Origin: Nocardia otitidiscaviarum NBRC 14405
Lineage (GTDB): Bacteria > Actinomycetota > Actinomycetes > Mycobacteriales > Mycobacteriaceae
Assembly: GCF_000308635.1 (NCBI RefSeq)
Contig: NZ_BAGD01000026.1
Span: 1 to 64,000 of the forward strand
Direction: 5' to 3'
Length of the DNA: 64,000 nt
The stretch's first letter is position 1. Each line of letters begins with the position of its first letter. The translations under genes were made by a program, and so were the position numbers. The notes beneath the pieces were generated by a model. It saw only the letters and a program-made list of their open reading frames with translations. It ran no database searches and had not been told where the DNA came from. Of this stretch, positions 52,259 to 63,506 are shown piece by piece.

Positions 52259-53098
52259 CTACTCGGAGCCGCCGCGCACCCGATCCTCGTATGCCTTGCG
52301 CGCTTGGGCGTCGACATCACCCAGGAAGGCATCCGATGCGCCCAGCGACCGCGCGATGAAATCACCCACCGCCTCCGGCAGCAGCCCGACCACCTGGGAG
52401 ATGGCACCCGCCACCGCCGTCACCCGGACCTTGGACCGTGGCTCCACGATCAGCTCGGCGATGGCGTCCGCGATCTCCTCCGGCTCGGCCGGGCGCAGGA
52501 TGCGCGGTGCCGAGACGCCGGATCCCAGTTCGGTTTTCGTCAGCGTCGGCAGGACCGAGGAGAAGCGCACGCCGGTGCCGCGATACTCCTCGCGCAGCGT
52601 GTCGGTGAAGCCGAGCACCGCGTGCTTGCTGGCGTTGTAGGTGGCCAGACCCGGAATATGGGTCTCACCGGCCAGCGAGGCGATATTGATGACGTGCCCG
52701 CGCCCGCGCGGCAGCATGCGCGCGATCGCCAGCTTGGAGCCGAGAATCACGCCGTACACATTGATGTCGAGAATCCGGCGGGTGATCTGGTCCGGCTCGT
52801 CCACCAGCCTGCCGGTGGGCATGATTCCGGCATTGTTGATCAGCACGTCGATCGGGCCGAGTCGCCGTTCCACCTCGTCGAGGAAGTGTTCGAACGATGC
52901 CTGATCGGTGACGTCCACCCGGTCGTAGAGGTCGAAACCCCGTGCCACGCCGGACTCTTTCACGGTGACCTCGTCGATGTCACCGATGGCGATCCGTGCG
53001 CCGAGCGCCTGTAGCGCGGTGGCGGTGGCCAGGCCGATACCGCGCGCGCCGCCCGTGATGACGACGATTTTGCCTGCGACAGAACTGAAGTCGGTCAT
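52259..53098 (-). CDS. SDR family oxidoreductase
   Basis: Classical SDR of 279 residues. TGGARGIG near residue 15, NNAGIM, serine in INIASLAG, and YNASK as active-site Tyr/Lys. It resembles actinobacterial SDRs paired with aldehyde dehydrogenases in alcohol oxidation. The ALDH stop lies directly upstream with no gap, so the pair is an operon. Confidence 0.9.
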   Translation of the reverse strand: MTDFSSVAGKIVVITGGARGIGLATATALQALGARIAIGDIDEVTVKESGVARGFDLYDRVDVTDQASFEHFLDEVERRLGPIDVLINNAGIMPTGRLVDEPDQITRRILDINVYGVILGSKLAIARMLPRGRGHVINIASLAGETHIPGLATYNASKHAVLGFTDTLREEYRGTGVRFSSVLPTLTKTELGSGVSAPRILRPAEPEEIADAIAELIVEPRSKVRVTAVAGAISQVVGLLPEAVGDFIARSLGASDAFLGDVDAQARKAYEDRVRGGSE

Positions 53099-54904
53099 CT
53101 ACTTCTTTCCCGAGAAGGTGTTGAACACGGCCTGGACGCTCAGCCGCCGCATACCGCGGGAGCCCGCCGCCCGCATGGCGGACATGGCGATGGCGAGCTT
53201 GGTGGGCGAATACGGGAACCAGAGCAGTTCCTTGGTCTGGGTGGGCAGCAGCGGTTTGGTGATCGCCTGCTGCCGGCAGTACTTGCGCACCCCGTTGGGG
53301 CCGCCCCAGCGCGCACCCACGCCCGACAGCCCCCAGCCGCCCATGGGCAGCGCGAAGCTGAACATGTTCGAGAAGACGTCGTTGATATTCACCGCGCCCG
53401 CGTTGAGTTGCCGGGCCACGCGTTCGGCCCGCGCCTTGTCGCCGCTCCACACCGACGCCGACAGGCCGTAGATCGAATCATTGGCCAGCCGAACGGCTTC
53501 CGCCTCGTCGGACACCTTCATGACCGGCAGTGTGGGGCCGAACGTCTCCTCGGTCATACAGGTCATGGAGTGATCGACATCGGCAAGCACGGTCGGTTCG
53601 AACAGCGTGCCGACACCGGTGCGCTTGCCGCCGGTCAGCACCCGGGCGCCGGCGTCGACGGCCTGCTGCACATGCCGCTGCACGATCTGCGCCTGGTTCT
53701 CGTTGGCCAGCGCGCCCATGTCGTATTCGGGTACGCGGCCGTCGACGCCCTGGCGGATCTCCTTGACGGCGGCGGTCAGCTTGGCCAGGAACTCGTCGTA
53801 CACCGGCGCTTCCACGTACACCCGTTCCACCGAGATGCACACCTGACCGGCATTGAACAGGCCGCCGAAGGCGATACCGTGCGCGGCGCGGTCCAGATCG
53901 GCGTCGGCCAGCACGATGGCCGGATCCTTGCCGCCGAGTTCCAGGCTGAACGGGATCATCCGTTCGGTGCAGGCGGCGGCGATCTTGCGTCCGGTGCCGG
54001 TGGAACCGGTGAACTGCACGTAGTCCACGTTGTCCACCACGGCCTTGCCGGTCTCGCCCGCGCCGGTGACGATGGCGAACACCGGGGGCGCACCGATCGC
54101 CTCCCAGCCGCGCGCCAGCTCCAGCGCCGACAGCGGCGTCACCTCGGACGGCTTGAGCAGCACCGCGGCCCCGGCCGCCAGCGCCGGAATGACGTCGATG
54201 GCGGGCATGGCGAGCGGGAAGTTCCAGGGCGTGATCACGCCGACCACCGGGTACGGGCGGAACACCGTCGTCAGCGTCTTCACCCGGGCCAGCGGGCTGT
54301 GCGGTGACGGGTGTTCATCGGCGAGGAATTTGGCGGCGCGGCGGGCGTAGTAGCCGGTGAGATCGACGGCGAAGGCCGGGTCGATGAGGGAGTCGATGCG
54401 CGCCTTGCCGGTCTCGGACTGCAGGACGTCGGCGAGGTGATCGGTATTGTCCACCAGCCAGTCCTGGAGTTTGAGCAGCCACTCCTTGCGGCCCTCCGGC
54501 CCGATGGCCTCCCACTCCGGCTGGAACAGGCGCAGCTCGCGCACCTTGGCGGCGACCTCGTCGGCCGAGTGGACGGGCACGACGCCCGCCAGTTCACCGG
54601 TCGCGGGATTGCGCACCTCGAATTCGGTCGGCGCGGTGGCGGTCGCGGTAGTGGTGGGTGCCGCGGTGTCGGCGGGCGCTGTGTTCGTGGGCGCTGTGTT
54701 CGTGGGCGCTGCCTTGGCCGCGGTGGCTTTCGCGGCTGTCGTCTGCTTCGTGGGTGCCTTCTTGGCCGATCCGGGTGCTTTGGCCGTCCCGGTGGCCTTG
54801 GTGGGCTCCGCGTTCCCCGTGGACGCGGCCTTGGCGGTGCGCCGGGTGCCGGTGGATTTGCGGGGCGCGGCCTTGCGGGCACCCCCGGATTCGGAATTGG
54901 TCAC
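53099..54904 (-). CDS. Aldehyde dehydrogenase with Lys/Ala/Thr-rich N-terminal tail
   Basis: Protein of 601 residues. From about residue 93 it is a succinate-semialdehyde-type ALDH: VITPWNFPLAMP, FTGSTGTGRKIA (cofactor turn), LELGGKDPA with the base glutamate, and NAGQVCISVERV with catalytic Cys356. The first 90 residues are KTTAAKATAAKAAPTNTAPT-like low complexity, reminiscent of histone-like tails and not of an export signal. GTG 54904 is taken as the start; the upstream in-frame extension covers the palindromic operator and is unlikely to be coding. It probably works with the downstream SDR. Confidence 0.88.
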   Translation of the reverse strand: MTNSESGGARKAAPRKSTGTRRTAKAASTGNAEPTKATGTAKAPGSAKKAPTKQTTAAKATAAKAAPTNTAPTNTAPADTAAPTTTATATAPTEFEVRNPATGELAGVVPVHSADEVAAKVRELRLFQPEWEAIGPEGRKEWLLKLQDWLVDNTDHLADVLQSETGKARIDSLIDPAFAVDLTGYYARRAAKFLADEHPSPHSPLARVKTLTTVFRPYPVVGVITPWNFPLAMPAIDVIPALAAGAAVLLKPSEVTPLSALELARGWEAIGAPPVFAIVTGAGETGKAVVDNVDYVQFTGSTGTGRKIAAACTERMIPFSLELGGKDPAIVLADADLDRAAHGIAFGGLFNAGQVCISVERVYVEAPVYDEFLAKLTAAVKEIRQGVDGRVPEYDMGALANENQAQIVQRHVQQAVDAGARVLTGGKRTGVGTLFEPTVLADVDHSMTCMTEETFGPTLPVMKVSDEAEAVRLANDSIYGLSASVWSGDKARAERVARQLNAGAVNINDVFSNMFSFALPMGGWGLSGVGARWGGPNGVRKYCRQQAITKPLLPTQTKELLWFPYSPTKLAIAMSAMRAAGSRGMRRLSVQAVFNTFSGKK

Positions 54905-54935
54905 GATTGCTCTCCCACGTGCGCTACGTTGCGGC

Positions 54936-54958
54936 CGTGAGCTGTGTGACAGCTCACG
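54936..54958. promoter_or_regulatory. Perfect 23-bp palindromic operator
   Basis: CGTGAGCTGT-GTG-ACAGCTCACG, two perfect 10-bp arms around 3 bases. It lies 32 bases before ALDH and 98 bases before the divergent PucR-type gene, the place expected for a shared operator. Confidence 0.75.
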
Positions 54959-55055
54959 AACTATGATCGTGACACAATCCACAAGGACATTCTTGGCCCA
55001 ATCGGTCAACTAATTCGGCCGGTTTTGTACCGGAAGCACAAACTCGGAGGTGCTC

Positions 55056-56303
55056 GTGGCGACCACCGCCACCCCCGCGGTCATTCGGCAGTGGATCGCC
55101 GACTTCGTCGCCGAAACCCTGCGCACCGACACCCTCGACCAGGTGGTGACGCGGCTCGACAATGCCATCATCGCCCGTGTGCCGGAATTGGCCGACCGAG
55201 ATATGCGCCGCGATCTGGCCGCGAGCACCCGCGCCCACGCCCTGGAGGTGCTGAGCACCCTCACCCAGGACCATGCCGACTATCCGATCCCGGCGGAAGC
55301 GCACGCCTTCGCCCGCACCATCGCGCGGCGCGGCCATGATCTGCGGGTGCTGCTGCGCGTCTACCACGTGGGGCAGGAGGCGGTGATCGAGTACATGAGC
55401 GAGACCATCGACGAGCGCCGGCTGCCGCCCGATATCGAAAGGTCGGTGCTGTTGCGGCTTTTCGACCGCTCCACCCGGTGGGTCAGCACCTGCGTCGAAA
55501 CGCTCACCGACACCTACATCACCGAACGCGAACGCGGCCTGCGGGCGGCGCTGAACCAGCGCGGGGAGATCGTGCGCGCCCTGCTCGACGGCGCCGACCT
55601 CGATATCGAGCACGCCTCCGCCAAGATCGGCTATCGGCTGGCGGGCCGACATCTGGCCCTGGTGCTGTGGACCGATGCGGACGCGGTCGCGCTCGGCTCC
55701 GCCGACGGCACCGGTGAGGTCGGCGACCGGCTGGACCGCGTGGTGGCCCGCTGCGCCGCCGCGGTCGGCAGCGGCAGCGTGCTCACGATTCCGGCGGGAG
55801 CCAGTGCGCTGTGGGCCTGGCTGGCCGTATCCGACGACGGTGTGCCGTCGGTGGCGGACTGGCCGGTCGAACCGCCGGTTCGGGTGGCCGTCGGCCTGCC
55901 CGGGTCCCAGCTGGCGGGCTTCCGCCGCGGCCATGCCGAGGCGGTCGCCGCCCGCCACGTCGCCGAACGCGCCCGGCCCGGGCTGCCGCGCGTGCTCGAC
56001 TATCGGGAGGTGGAGGTCGCCTATCTGGCCGGGCTCGACGAACCCGGCATGCGCGCCCTCATCGACCGCGAACTGGGCGTGCTCGCCGCCCCGGACGCCC
56101 AGTCGGCCCGTCTGCGTGAAACCCTGCACGCCTACCTGCGGGCCCGCCGCAGCCCCGATGCCGCCGCGAAAGCGCTCGGTGTACACAAGAACACGGTGCG
56201 CTATCGCCTCCAGCGCATCGAGGAACTCCTCGGCCACCCCGTCGACCGGCCCGGCCCCCGCTTGGAGATCGCGCTCGATTGCGTGGCGGTGTACGGGGTG
56301 TAG
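55056..56303 (+). CDS. PucR/CdaR-type helix-turn-helix regulator
   Basis: Protein of 415 residues. The C-terminal PucR-type HTH is SPDAAAKALGVHKNTVRYRL, followed by QRIEELLG. The middle is a GGDEF-like sensor fold often found in this family, and the N-terminal helical part (VVTRLDNAIIARVPEL) is an RsbRD-like domain. CGGAGG lies 5 bases before GTG 55056. It is divergent from the ALDH/SDR operon and probably controls it. Confidence 0.9.
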   Translation: MATTATPAVIRQWIADFVAETLRTDTLDQVVTRLDNAIIARVPELADRDMRRDLAASTRAHALEVLSTLTQDHADYPIPAEAHAFARTIARRGHDLRVLLRVYHVGQEAVIEYMSETIDERRLPPDIERSVLLRLFDRSTRWVSTCVETLTDTYITERERGLRAALNQRGEIVRALLDGADLDIEHASAKIGYRLAGRHLALVLWTDADAVALGSADGTGEVGDRLDRVVARCAAAVGSGSVLTIPAGASALWAWLAVSDDGVPSVADWPVEPPVRVAVGLPGSQLAGFRRGHAEAVAARHVAERARPGLPRVLDYREVEVAYLAGLDEPGMRALIDRELGVLAAPDAQSARLRETLHAYLRARRSPDAAAKALGVHKNTVRYRLQRIEELLGHPVDRPGPRLEIALDCVAVYGV

Positions 56304-56315
56304 CGGCTCGCCGGG

Positions 56316-56570
56316 TTACTCGCCGCTGGCGGCCTCGCGCACCGGTTGCGGTTCGGTCTCCGGAATCGCGCCGCGGGCGGGCAATTCCGCCAGCAATTGC
56401 GTGGTGGCGGCGGCGATGGCCGCCACCGCCTTGTCCACCGCCGGTTTCGTGGTAGTGGTCAAACCCGACACTCCGCCCACCTTGCGCACGTATTCCTGTG
56501 CGGCGGCGAAGATTTCCTGCTCAGTGGCCGGGGGCTCCAGGCCGCGCAGCAGGGTGATATTCCTACTCAT
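56316..56570 (-). CDS. DUF2277 family protein
   Basis: Small protein of 84 residues starting MSRNITLLRGLEPPATEQEI, the DUF2277 signature (usually MCRNI), followed by AAAQEYVRKVGGVSG. The cysteine typical of position 2 is serine here. The function is unknown. Convergent with the PucR-type gene. Confidence 0.88.
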   Translation of the reverse strand: MSRNITLLRGLEPPATEQEIFAAAQEYVRKVGGVSGLTTTTKPAVDKAVAAIAAATTQLLAELPARGAIPETEPQPVREAASGE

Positions 56571-56743
56571 GGCCCAGAGGGTAGCGTCCGATTTCGTTGT
56601 GTGACAGGGCATGAATCAGACATTTGCTCGGCGGACACACGCCGTGAACATCATGGGCGCGGCGTCGCGATCCGGCGCGTACGCTGGGGATTCGAGGTGA
56701 ACCTTCCCACGCCCTGTGGCGAATAGCGGACGTCTCGAGATCC

Positions 56744-57586
56744 ATGCGGAACAATCGGGGTATGCCCGCCCGCGACGTGCCCACGCTGACGACCTTCCCC
56801 TACCCGGAACTCGACCAGCGCGAGGACGACCACTGGTCCGGTGCGCAGGTCAACGACGACGAACTGCGCGCCCTGGCTCTCGGTGGTTTCTACTCGGCGC
56901 GCTGGGACGCCTTCCACGACGCGCTGCTGCTCGGACCCGAACGCGAACATCCCCTCGGCGACCGCCGCGAACTCGCCATCGACACCCTGACCGGAGCCTG
57001 GGGCATCACCGACGGCACCGAGGCCATGGCCTCCATGGAACAGTTGCTCGACGGTATGCACGGCCCGCTGTACGCCCTGGTGCACCCCTTGGTCATGGCG
57101 GCCGTCAACTCGCCTGAACGCGACCGTTTCGGCGAACGCGCCGACCGCCACCGCGCCTTCCTCCGCCAGGTCGGCGCCTTCCGCGGTATGGAGAACACCG
57201 AGGCGCTGGTCCGCGACTACGACATCTGGTCCCAGGCCATCAAACTCGGCCTCACCGACCATCTGGTGCGCCCGCTGCCCACCGATATCCAGGCGTGGGA
57301 CCTGGCCCGGGTGGTCGCGGTGGCCCGCATGGCCTACACCGCCGGCTACCTCGACGCCGACGTGGCCTGGGACTACCTGCTGCGGGCCCTCCCGCTGGCG
57401 CAGCGCAAATACCGCAACTGGCGGCAGTTCGGCGACGCCTACCTCACCGGCTGGACCTACTGGCAGGCTTGCGAGGACCTGGCCGAACTGAAATCCGGCG
57501 GCGTCGACCGCCGCATGGAACTGCTGCGCCTGTGGAACCGCCCCAGCAGCCCCTGGCGACGCATCACCCTGCAACCGGAGGACTGA
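56744..57586 (+). CDS. DUF1266 family protein
   Basis: Protein of 280 residues. The C-terminal half has the DUF1266 pattern: AWDLARVVAVARMAYTAGYL, LAQRKYRNWRQFGDAYLTG and YWQACEDLA. The family is seen in actinobacteria and enterobacterial secretion contexts; function unknown. ATG 56762 is an alternative start. A strong hairpin follows. Confidence 0.85.
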   Translation: MRNNRGMPARDVPTLTTFPYPELDQREDDHWSGAQVNDDELRALALGGFYSARWDAFHDALLLGPEREHPLGDRRELAIDTLTGAWGITDGTEAMASMEQLLDGMHGPLYALVHPLVMAAVNSPERDRFGERADRHRAFLRQVGAFRGMENTEALVRDYDIWSQAIKLGLTDHLVRPLPTDIQAWDLARVVAVARMAYTAGYLDADVAWDYLLRALPLAQRKYRNWRQFGDAYLTGWTYWQACEDLAELKSGGVDRRMELLRLWNRPSSPWRRITLQPED

Positions 57587-57604
57587 GGGCTCCGTATCGA
57601 CGAT

Positions 57605-57636
57605 CGTGCCCGCCGCGCGTCGGCGCGGCGGGCACG
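57605..57636. terminator. Bidirectional terminator
   Basis: CGTGCCCGCCGCGC (57605-57618) and GCGCGGCGGGCACG (57623-57636): a perfect 14-bp stem with a 4-base loop between convergent genes. Confidence 0.85.
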
Positions 57637-57675
57637 AAAAACTCAGCGCTACCGGTGAATTCGGTCCCGGTGCTT

Positions 57676-58605
57676 TCAGTCCGGCAGCGAACGCAGGATG
57701 CCGCGTCCGTACCGCTGGAACTGGGCGTCGTCGACCATGCCCAGGGAATGCCGCTCGACCAGCAGCTCCCATTCGGCGTACAGCTTCGCCACCCCCGGAT
57801 CGGCGGGTCCGGCCGCACCGTCGGCCGATTCGCGCTGAATGGCGAAATTCAGCCCGCCGGTGATCCGTTCGGTATCCGCCCGGTCGTTGCCGGTGAAGTG
57901 AAGCGTCACATTGCCGTCGTGGATATCGACGCCGTATTCACCGGGCGCGGCACCCGTGGTCTCCGAATCGTCGGTGGTGCGCGCCCACAGCAGTGCCGCG
58001 ATGGGCATCTCGTGTGCGTACCGGCGTCCGGAGCCGGTGGAGATGAATATCATCCGATCGGTGGTGACCGCGAGCAGTCCGGCTCCCCGGCCCGCGGGCG
58101 GCTGGGCCGTCACCACCGCCGTCTCCAGCACGTACTCGCCGGGCGTGACGTAGCGGTTCAGCGCCGCGACCGCGGTCTTGGCCTCCCGCTTGGGAGCCAT
58201 CCGTCGGGCCGCGCGGTCCACGTCGGCGCGCGCCGGTCCGCCGCGTCCCCAGGCCGGGGTGGGCGGTGTCAGGTCGGGGGCGGCGACCTCGAGGCGCTGG
58301 GTGGCCAGGATCTGGTTGTTGATCCGCTCCACGATCACGGTGGCCGCGGGCACATCGTGTTCGGCGATGAGGACGGGTAGGGGAGTGCGGTCGGCGGGGA
58401 CGCCCGTCAGTACGGGGGTGGGGTACCTGAGATAGATTTCTATGACGACGGCGTCGTCGGCGCGCCGGTTCAACCTGACCTTGAGAAGGTCGCCTACCGG
58501 CACATCGAGAACGCGCTCGCCGTCTGTTCCTGGTCTCAGCACCGTCAGCCGCCCGTTGCCGTGACGGACTATCGCTGTGGGTGTCCGTAGCTCGACGATG
58601 TCCAT
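57676..58605 (-). CDS. Conserved hypothetical protein, DUF4429/SHOCT-like
   Basis: Protein of 309 residues. Two similar beta-rich parts are visible: MDIVELRTPTAIVRHGNGRL with LTVLRPG, and later LLAVTTDRMIFISTGSG, which reads like a bacterial PH domain. A C-terminal helix-hairpin (AKLYAEWELLVERHSLGMVD) resembles a SHOCT motif. I would place it near DUF4429 proteins; not certain. No signal or membrane helix. It diverges from ftsH. Confidence 0.7.
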   Translation of the reverse strand: MDIVELRTPTAIVRHGNGRLTVLRPGTDGERVLDVPVGDLLKVRLNRRADDAVVIEIYLRYPTPVLTGVPADRTPLPVLIAEHDVPAATVIVERINNQILATQRLEVAAPDLTPPTPAWGRGGPARADVDRAARRMAPKREAKTAVAALNRYVTPGEYVLETAVVTAQPPAGRGAGLLAVTTDRMIFISTGSGRRYAHEMPIAALLWARTTDDSETTGAAPGEYGVDIHDGNVTLHFTGNDRADTERITGGLNFAIQRESADGAAGPADPGVAKLYAEWELLVERHSLGMVDDAQFQRYGRGILRSLPD

Positions 58606-58720
58606 ACCCCCTACGCTCGTGTTGTGTTGTCGGTCACGATAGGGCGAACATGCCATGATTGTGGCCACTTGGGCCGACGCTCACCATGCTCGCCCGAAGG
58701 GTTTTGCGGCAGATGGTTGG

Positions 58721-58746
58721 GGAACCACCCGCGTTCTCCGGCCGTT
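58721..58746 (+). promoter_or_regulatory. Candidate stress sigma factor promoter of ftsH
   Basis: GGAAC (58721-58725) and GTT (58744-58746) are 18 bases apart, matching the SigH/SigR pattern GGAA(T/C)-N18-GTT. The 321-base gap before ftsH otherwise holds no gene. The leader would be about 170 bases. Confidence 0.45.
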
Positions 58747-58926
58747 TACCTGTTGAACTGCACAAGCTGCCGAACCTCGCGATGTAACGATGTAGACCGT
58801 ACGCGGTAACGTGGCATGTCCGCATCCGTTCCGTATGGAAACGGGCGCGCTCGTGACGCAAGCTCTACAGCATCGCAGGCAAAAACCGGAATCACCGGAA
58901 AGGACTGGCCCGCCGGCCGACGCTCT

Positions 58927-61308
<2,382 letters not shown>

Positions 61309-61429
61309 CGGCCGCTTGGATACTCTCGATGGGTTCGCGGTCCCGGGCTCGGTTCATCCGGCCCGGGACACCGAGACCGCGAACCGGCCGTGCCGGTCAG
61401 GCGCGGACCTTGAACACAGGAGGTGCCGA

Positions 61430-62050
61430 TTGTCGGCCAACAACCGCGTCGTCTCCGGCCCGATCGCGCTCGACACCGGTCGGCCGTTCGACCAGGAGCG
61501 CGCCGAAGCCGCCGTACGCGAGTTGCTGATCGCGGTCGGCGAGGACCCGAACCGTCCGGGGCTCATCGACACCCCCGGACGCGTCGCCCGTGCGTACCGG
61601 GAAATGTTCGCCGGTCTCTACACCGAGCCGGACGCGGTGCTGAACACCACCTTCGACGAAGGCCACCAGGAACTCGTGCTGGTCCGCGACATCCCCATGT
61701 ACTCGACCTGTGAACACCACCTGGTGTCCTTCCACGGCGTCGCCCACGTCGGCTACATTCCGGGCCCGCACGGGCGCGTGACGGGCCTGTCCAAGCTCGC
61801 CCGCCTGGTGGACCTCTACGCCAAACGCCCGCAGGTGCAGGAGCGCCTCACCAGCCAGATCGTCGACGCCGTCATGCGCAAGCTGGACCCGCGCGGCGCG
61901 ATCGTGGTGGTGGAGGCCGAACACCTGTGCATGGCCATGCGCGGCATCCGCAAGCCGGGAGCCAGCACCACCACCTCCGCGGTGCGCGGCCTGTTGCAGA
62001 GCAGCCCCTCCTCCCGCGCGGAGGCCCTCGATCTGATCCTCCGGAAGTGA
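61430..62050 (+). CDS. folE: GTP cyclohydrolase I
   Basis: First enzyme of folate synthesis, GTP to dihydroneopterin triphosphate, 206 residues. Zinc and active-site motif: [13 protein letters not shown], then [20 protein letters not shown] and [12 protein letters not shown]. The TTG start at 61430 follows AGGAGG (61418-61423). Heads the folate operon. Confidence 0.95.
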   Translation: MSANNRVVSGPIALDTGRPFDQERAEAAVRELLIAVGEDPNRPGLIDTPGRVARAYREMFAGLYTEPDAVLNTTFDEGHQELVLVRDIPMYSTCEHHLVSFHGVAHVGYIPGPHGRVTGLSKLARLVDLYAKRPQVQERLTSQIVDAVMRKLDPRGAIVVVEAEHLCMAMRGIRKPGASTTTSAVRGLLQSSPSSRAEALDLILRK

Positions 62051-62087
62051 GCTGTGTTTGATTTGCCCTCCGCTTCGCTCCGGGCGG

Positions 62088-62182
62088 GTTCGCGGCGCTG
62101 GAAGTCTCGGTTCTTCCCTCCCTCCGCTCCTCCGCTTCGCTCCCCCGCTCCGGTCGGTCCAGAACCGAGACGCGCCGCGAAC
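62088..62182. repeat. Long interrupted inverted repeat between folE and folP
   Basis: Left arm GTTCGCGGCGC (62088-62098), bulge TGGAA, GTCTCGGTTCT (62104-62114). Right arm AGAACCGAGAC (62161-62171) followed directly by GCGCCGCGAAC (62172-62182). This is a 22-bp stem with one 5-base bulge. The loop is CT-rich (TCCGCTTCGCTCC), and a similar CTCCGCTTCGCTCC lies just upstream at about 62069. It looks like a mobile REP/MITE-type intergenic element or an attenuator. Confidence 0.8.
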
Positions 62183-62238
62183 CAGCGGGGGGTTGGTGCT
62201 GCGGCGGTGAATGGTGAGTGCTGGGATCGGGAGGCGTG

Positions 62239-63138
62239 GTGACTGCACGGCTGCTCGAGCCGCGCGGGGGTCGGTCCTGCGTGGTGATGGGGGTCGTGAA
62301 CGTCACCAGCGATTCGTTCTCCGACGGGGGGCGCTATCTGGACCCCGAGGTGGCGGTGGCGCACGGGGTGGCGCTGTACGAACTCGGGGCCGACATCGTC
62401 GACGTGGGTGGGGAGTCCACCCGGCCGGGGGCGGTGCGGATCGATCCGGCGACCGAGGCGGCGCGGGTGGTTCCGGTGATCCGCGGGCTCGCGGCGGCCG
62501 GGGTGCCGACCAGTGTGGACACCATGCGGGCGAGTGTGGCCGAGGCCGCCGTCGAGGCGGGCGTGACCATGGTCAACGACGTCTCCGGTGGCCGTGCCGA
62601 CGCCGATATGGTGAAGGTCGTCGCCGCGGCGGGGCTGCCGTGGATTCTCATGCACTGGCGCGCCGAGGCCGACTACCGGCACACCGGGGCGGCCGAGCAT
62701 TACGACGACGTGGTCGCCGAGGTGTGGGCCGAGTTGCGCGCCCAGGTGGAGTTGGCCGTCGCCGGGGGCGTCGGTGCGGACCGGCTGATTCTCGATCCCG
62801 GACTGGGATTCGCCAAGAACGCCGACCACAATTGGGAACTGCTCGGTGGGCTCTCCGAACTGGTGGGCACCGGGCTGCCGATCCTGATCGGCGCCTCCCG
62901 CAAGCGGTTCCTGGGTGCGCTGCTGGCCGATGCCGCGGGCCCGCGTCCGCCGGACGGGCGCGAGACCGCGACCGCGACCATTTCCGCGCTGGCCGCCGAA
63001 CAGGGCGCCTGGGGAGTCCGGGTGCACGATGTGCGCGCCTCACTGGACGCCGTCGCCGTCACCGATGCCTGGCGGCGCGCCGAATCCCGTCGGCGCGAAC
63101 GATTCTCGGACCGCCGCCTGGACGGGGGCGTCCGATGA
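62239..63138 (+). CDS. folP: Dihydropteroate synthase
   Basis: Joins dihydropterin pyrophosphate and p-aminobenzoate; target of sulfonamides. 299 residues. Motifs: MGVVNVTSDSFSDGG, GADIVDVGGESTRPGA, VNDVSGG and LIGASRKRFLG. GTG 62239 lies after GGGAGG; an upstream in-frame GTG at 62218 is possible. The stop overlaps folB by 4 bases. Confidence 0.95.
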   Translation: MTARLLEPRGGRSCVVMGVVNVTSDSFSDGGRYLDPEVAVAHGVALYELGADIVDVGGESTRPGAVRIDPATEAARVVPVIRGLAAAGVPTSVDTMRASVAEAAVEAGVTMVNDVSGGRADADMVKVVAAAGLPWILMHWRAEADYRHTGAAEHYDDVVAEVWAELRAQVELAVAGGVGADRLILDPGLGFAKNADHNWELLGGLSELVGTGLPILIGASRKRFLGALLADAAGPRPPDGRETATATISALAAEQGAWGVRVHDVRASLDAVAVTDAWRRAESRRRERFSDRRLDGGVR

Positions 63139-63506
63139 GCACCGATCGCATCGAACTGCGCGGGCTGCGGGTGTTCGCCCATCACGGCGTCTTCGACTTC
63201 GAGAAGCGCGACGGCCAGGAATTCGTCGTGGACCTCACGCTGTGGACCGATTTCTCGGCGGCCGCGAAATCCGACGACATCGCCGACACCATCCACTACG
63301 GCGAACTCGCCGACAGCGTGGTCCGGATCGTGTCCGGGCGGCCGCGCGACCTCATCGAGACGGTGGTGTCCGAGGTCGCCGACGCGGTCATGACCGACCC
63401 GCGCGTCCATGCCGTGGAGGTGGTGCTGCACAAGCCCGCCGCGCCGATCCCGCACAGCTTCGAGGATGTGCGGGTGGTCACCAGCCGCCGCCGGGAGGCG
63501 TCGTGA
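63135..63506 (+). CDS. folB: Dihydroneopterin aldolase
   Basis: Protein of 123 residues: ELRGLRVFAHHGVFDFEKRD, then DTIHYGELADSV and ETVVSEVADAV, with the catalytic lysine in VVLHKPAAPIP. It overlaps both neighbours by 4 bases, so folP-folB-folK are coupled. Confidence 0.95.
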   Translation: MSTDRIELRGLRVFAHHGVFDFEKRDGQEFVVDLTLWTDFSAAAKSDDIADTIHYGELADSVVRIVSGRPRDLIETVVSEVADAVMTDPRVHAVEVVLHKPAAPIPHSFEDVRVVTSRRREAS

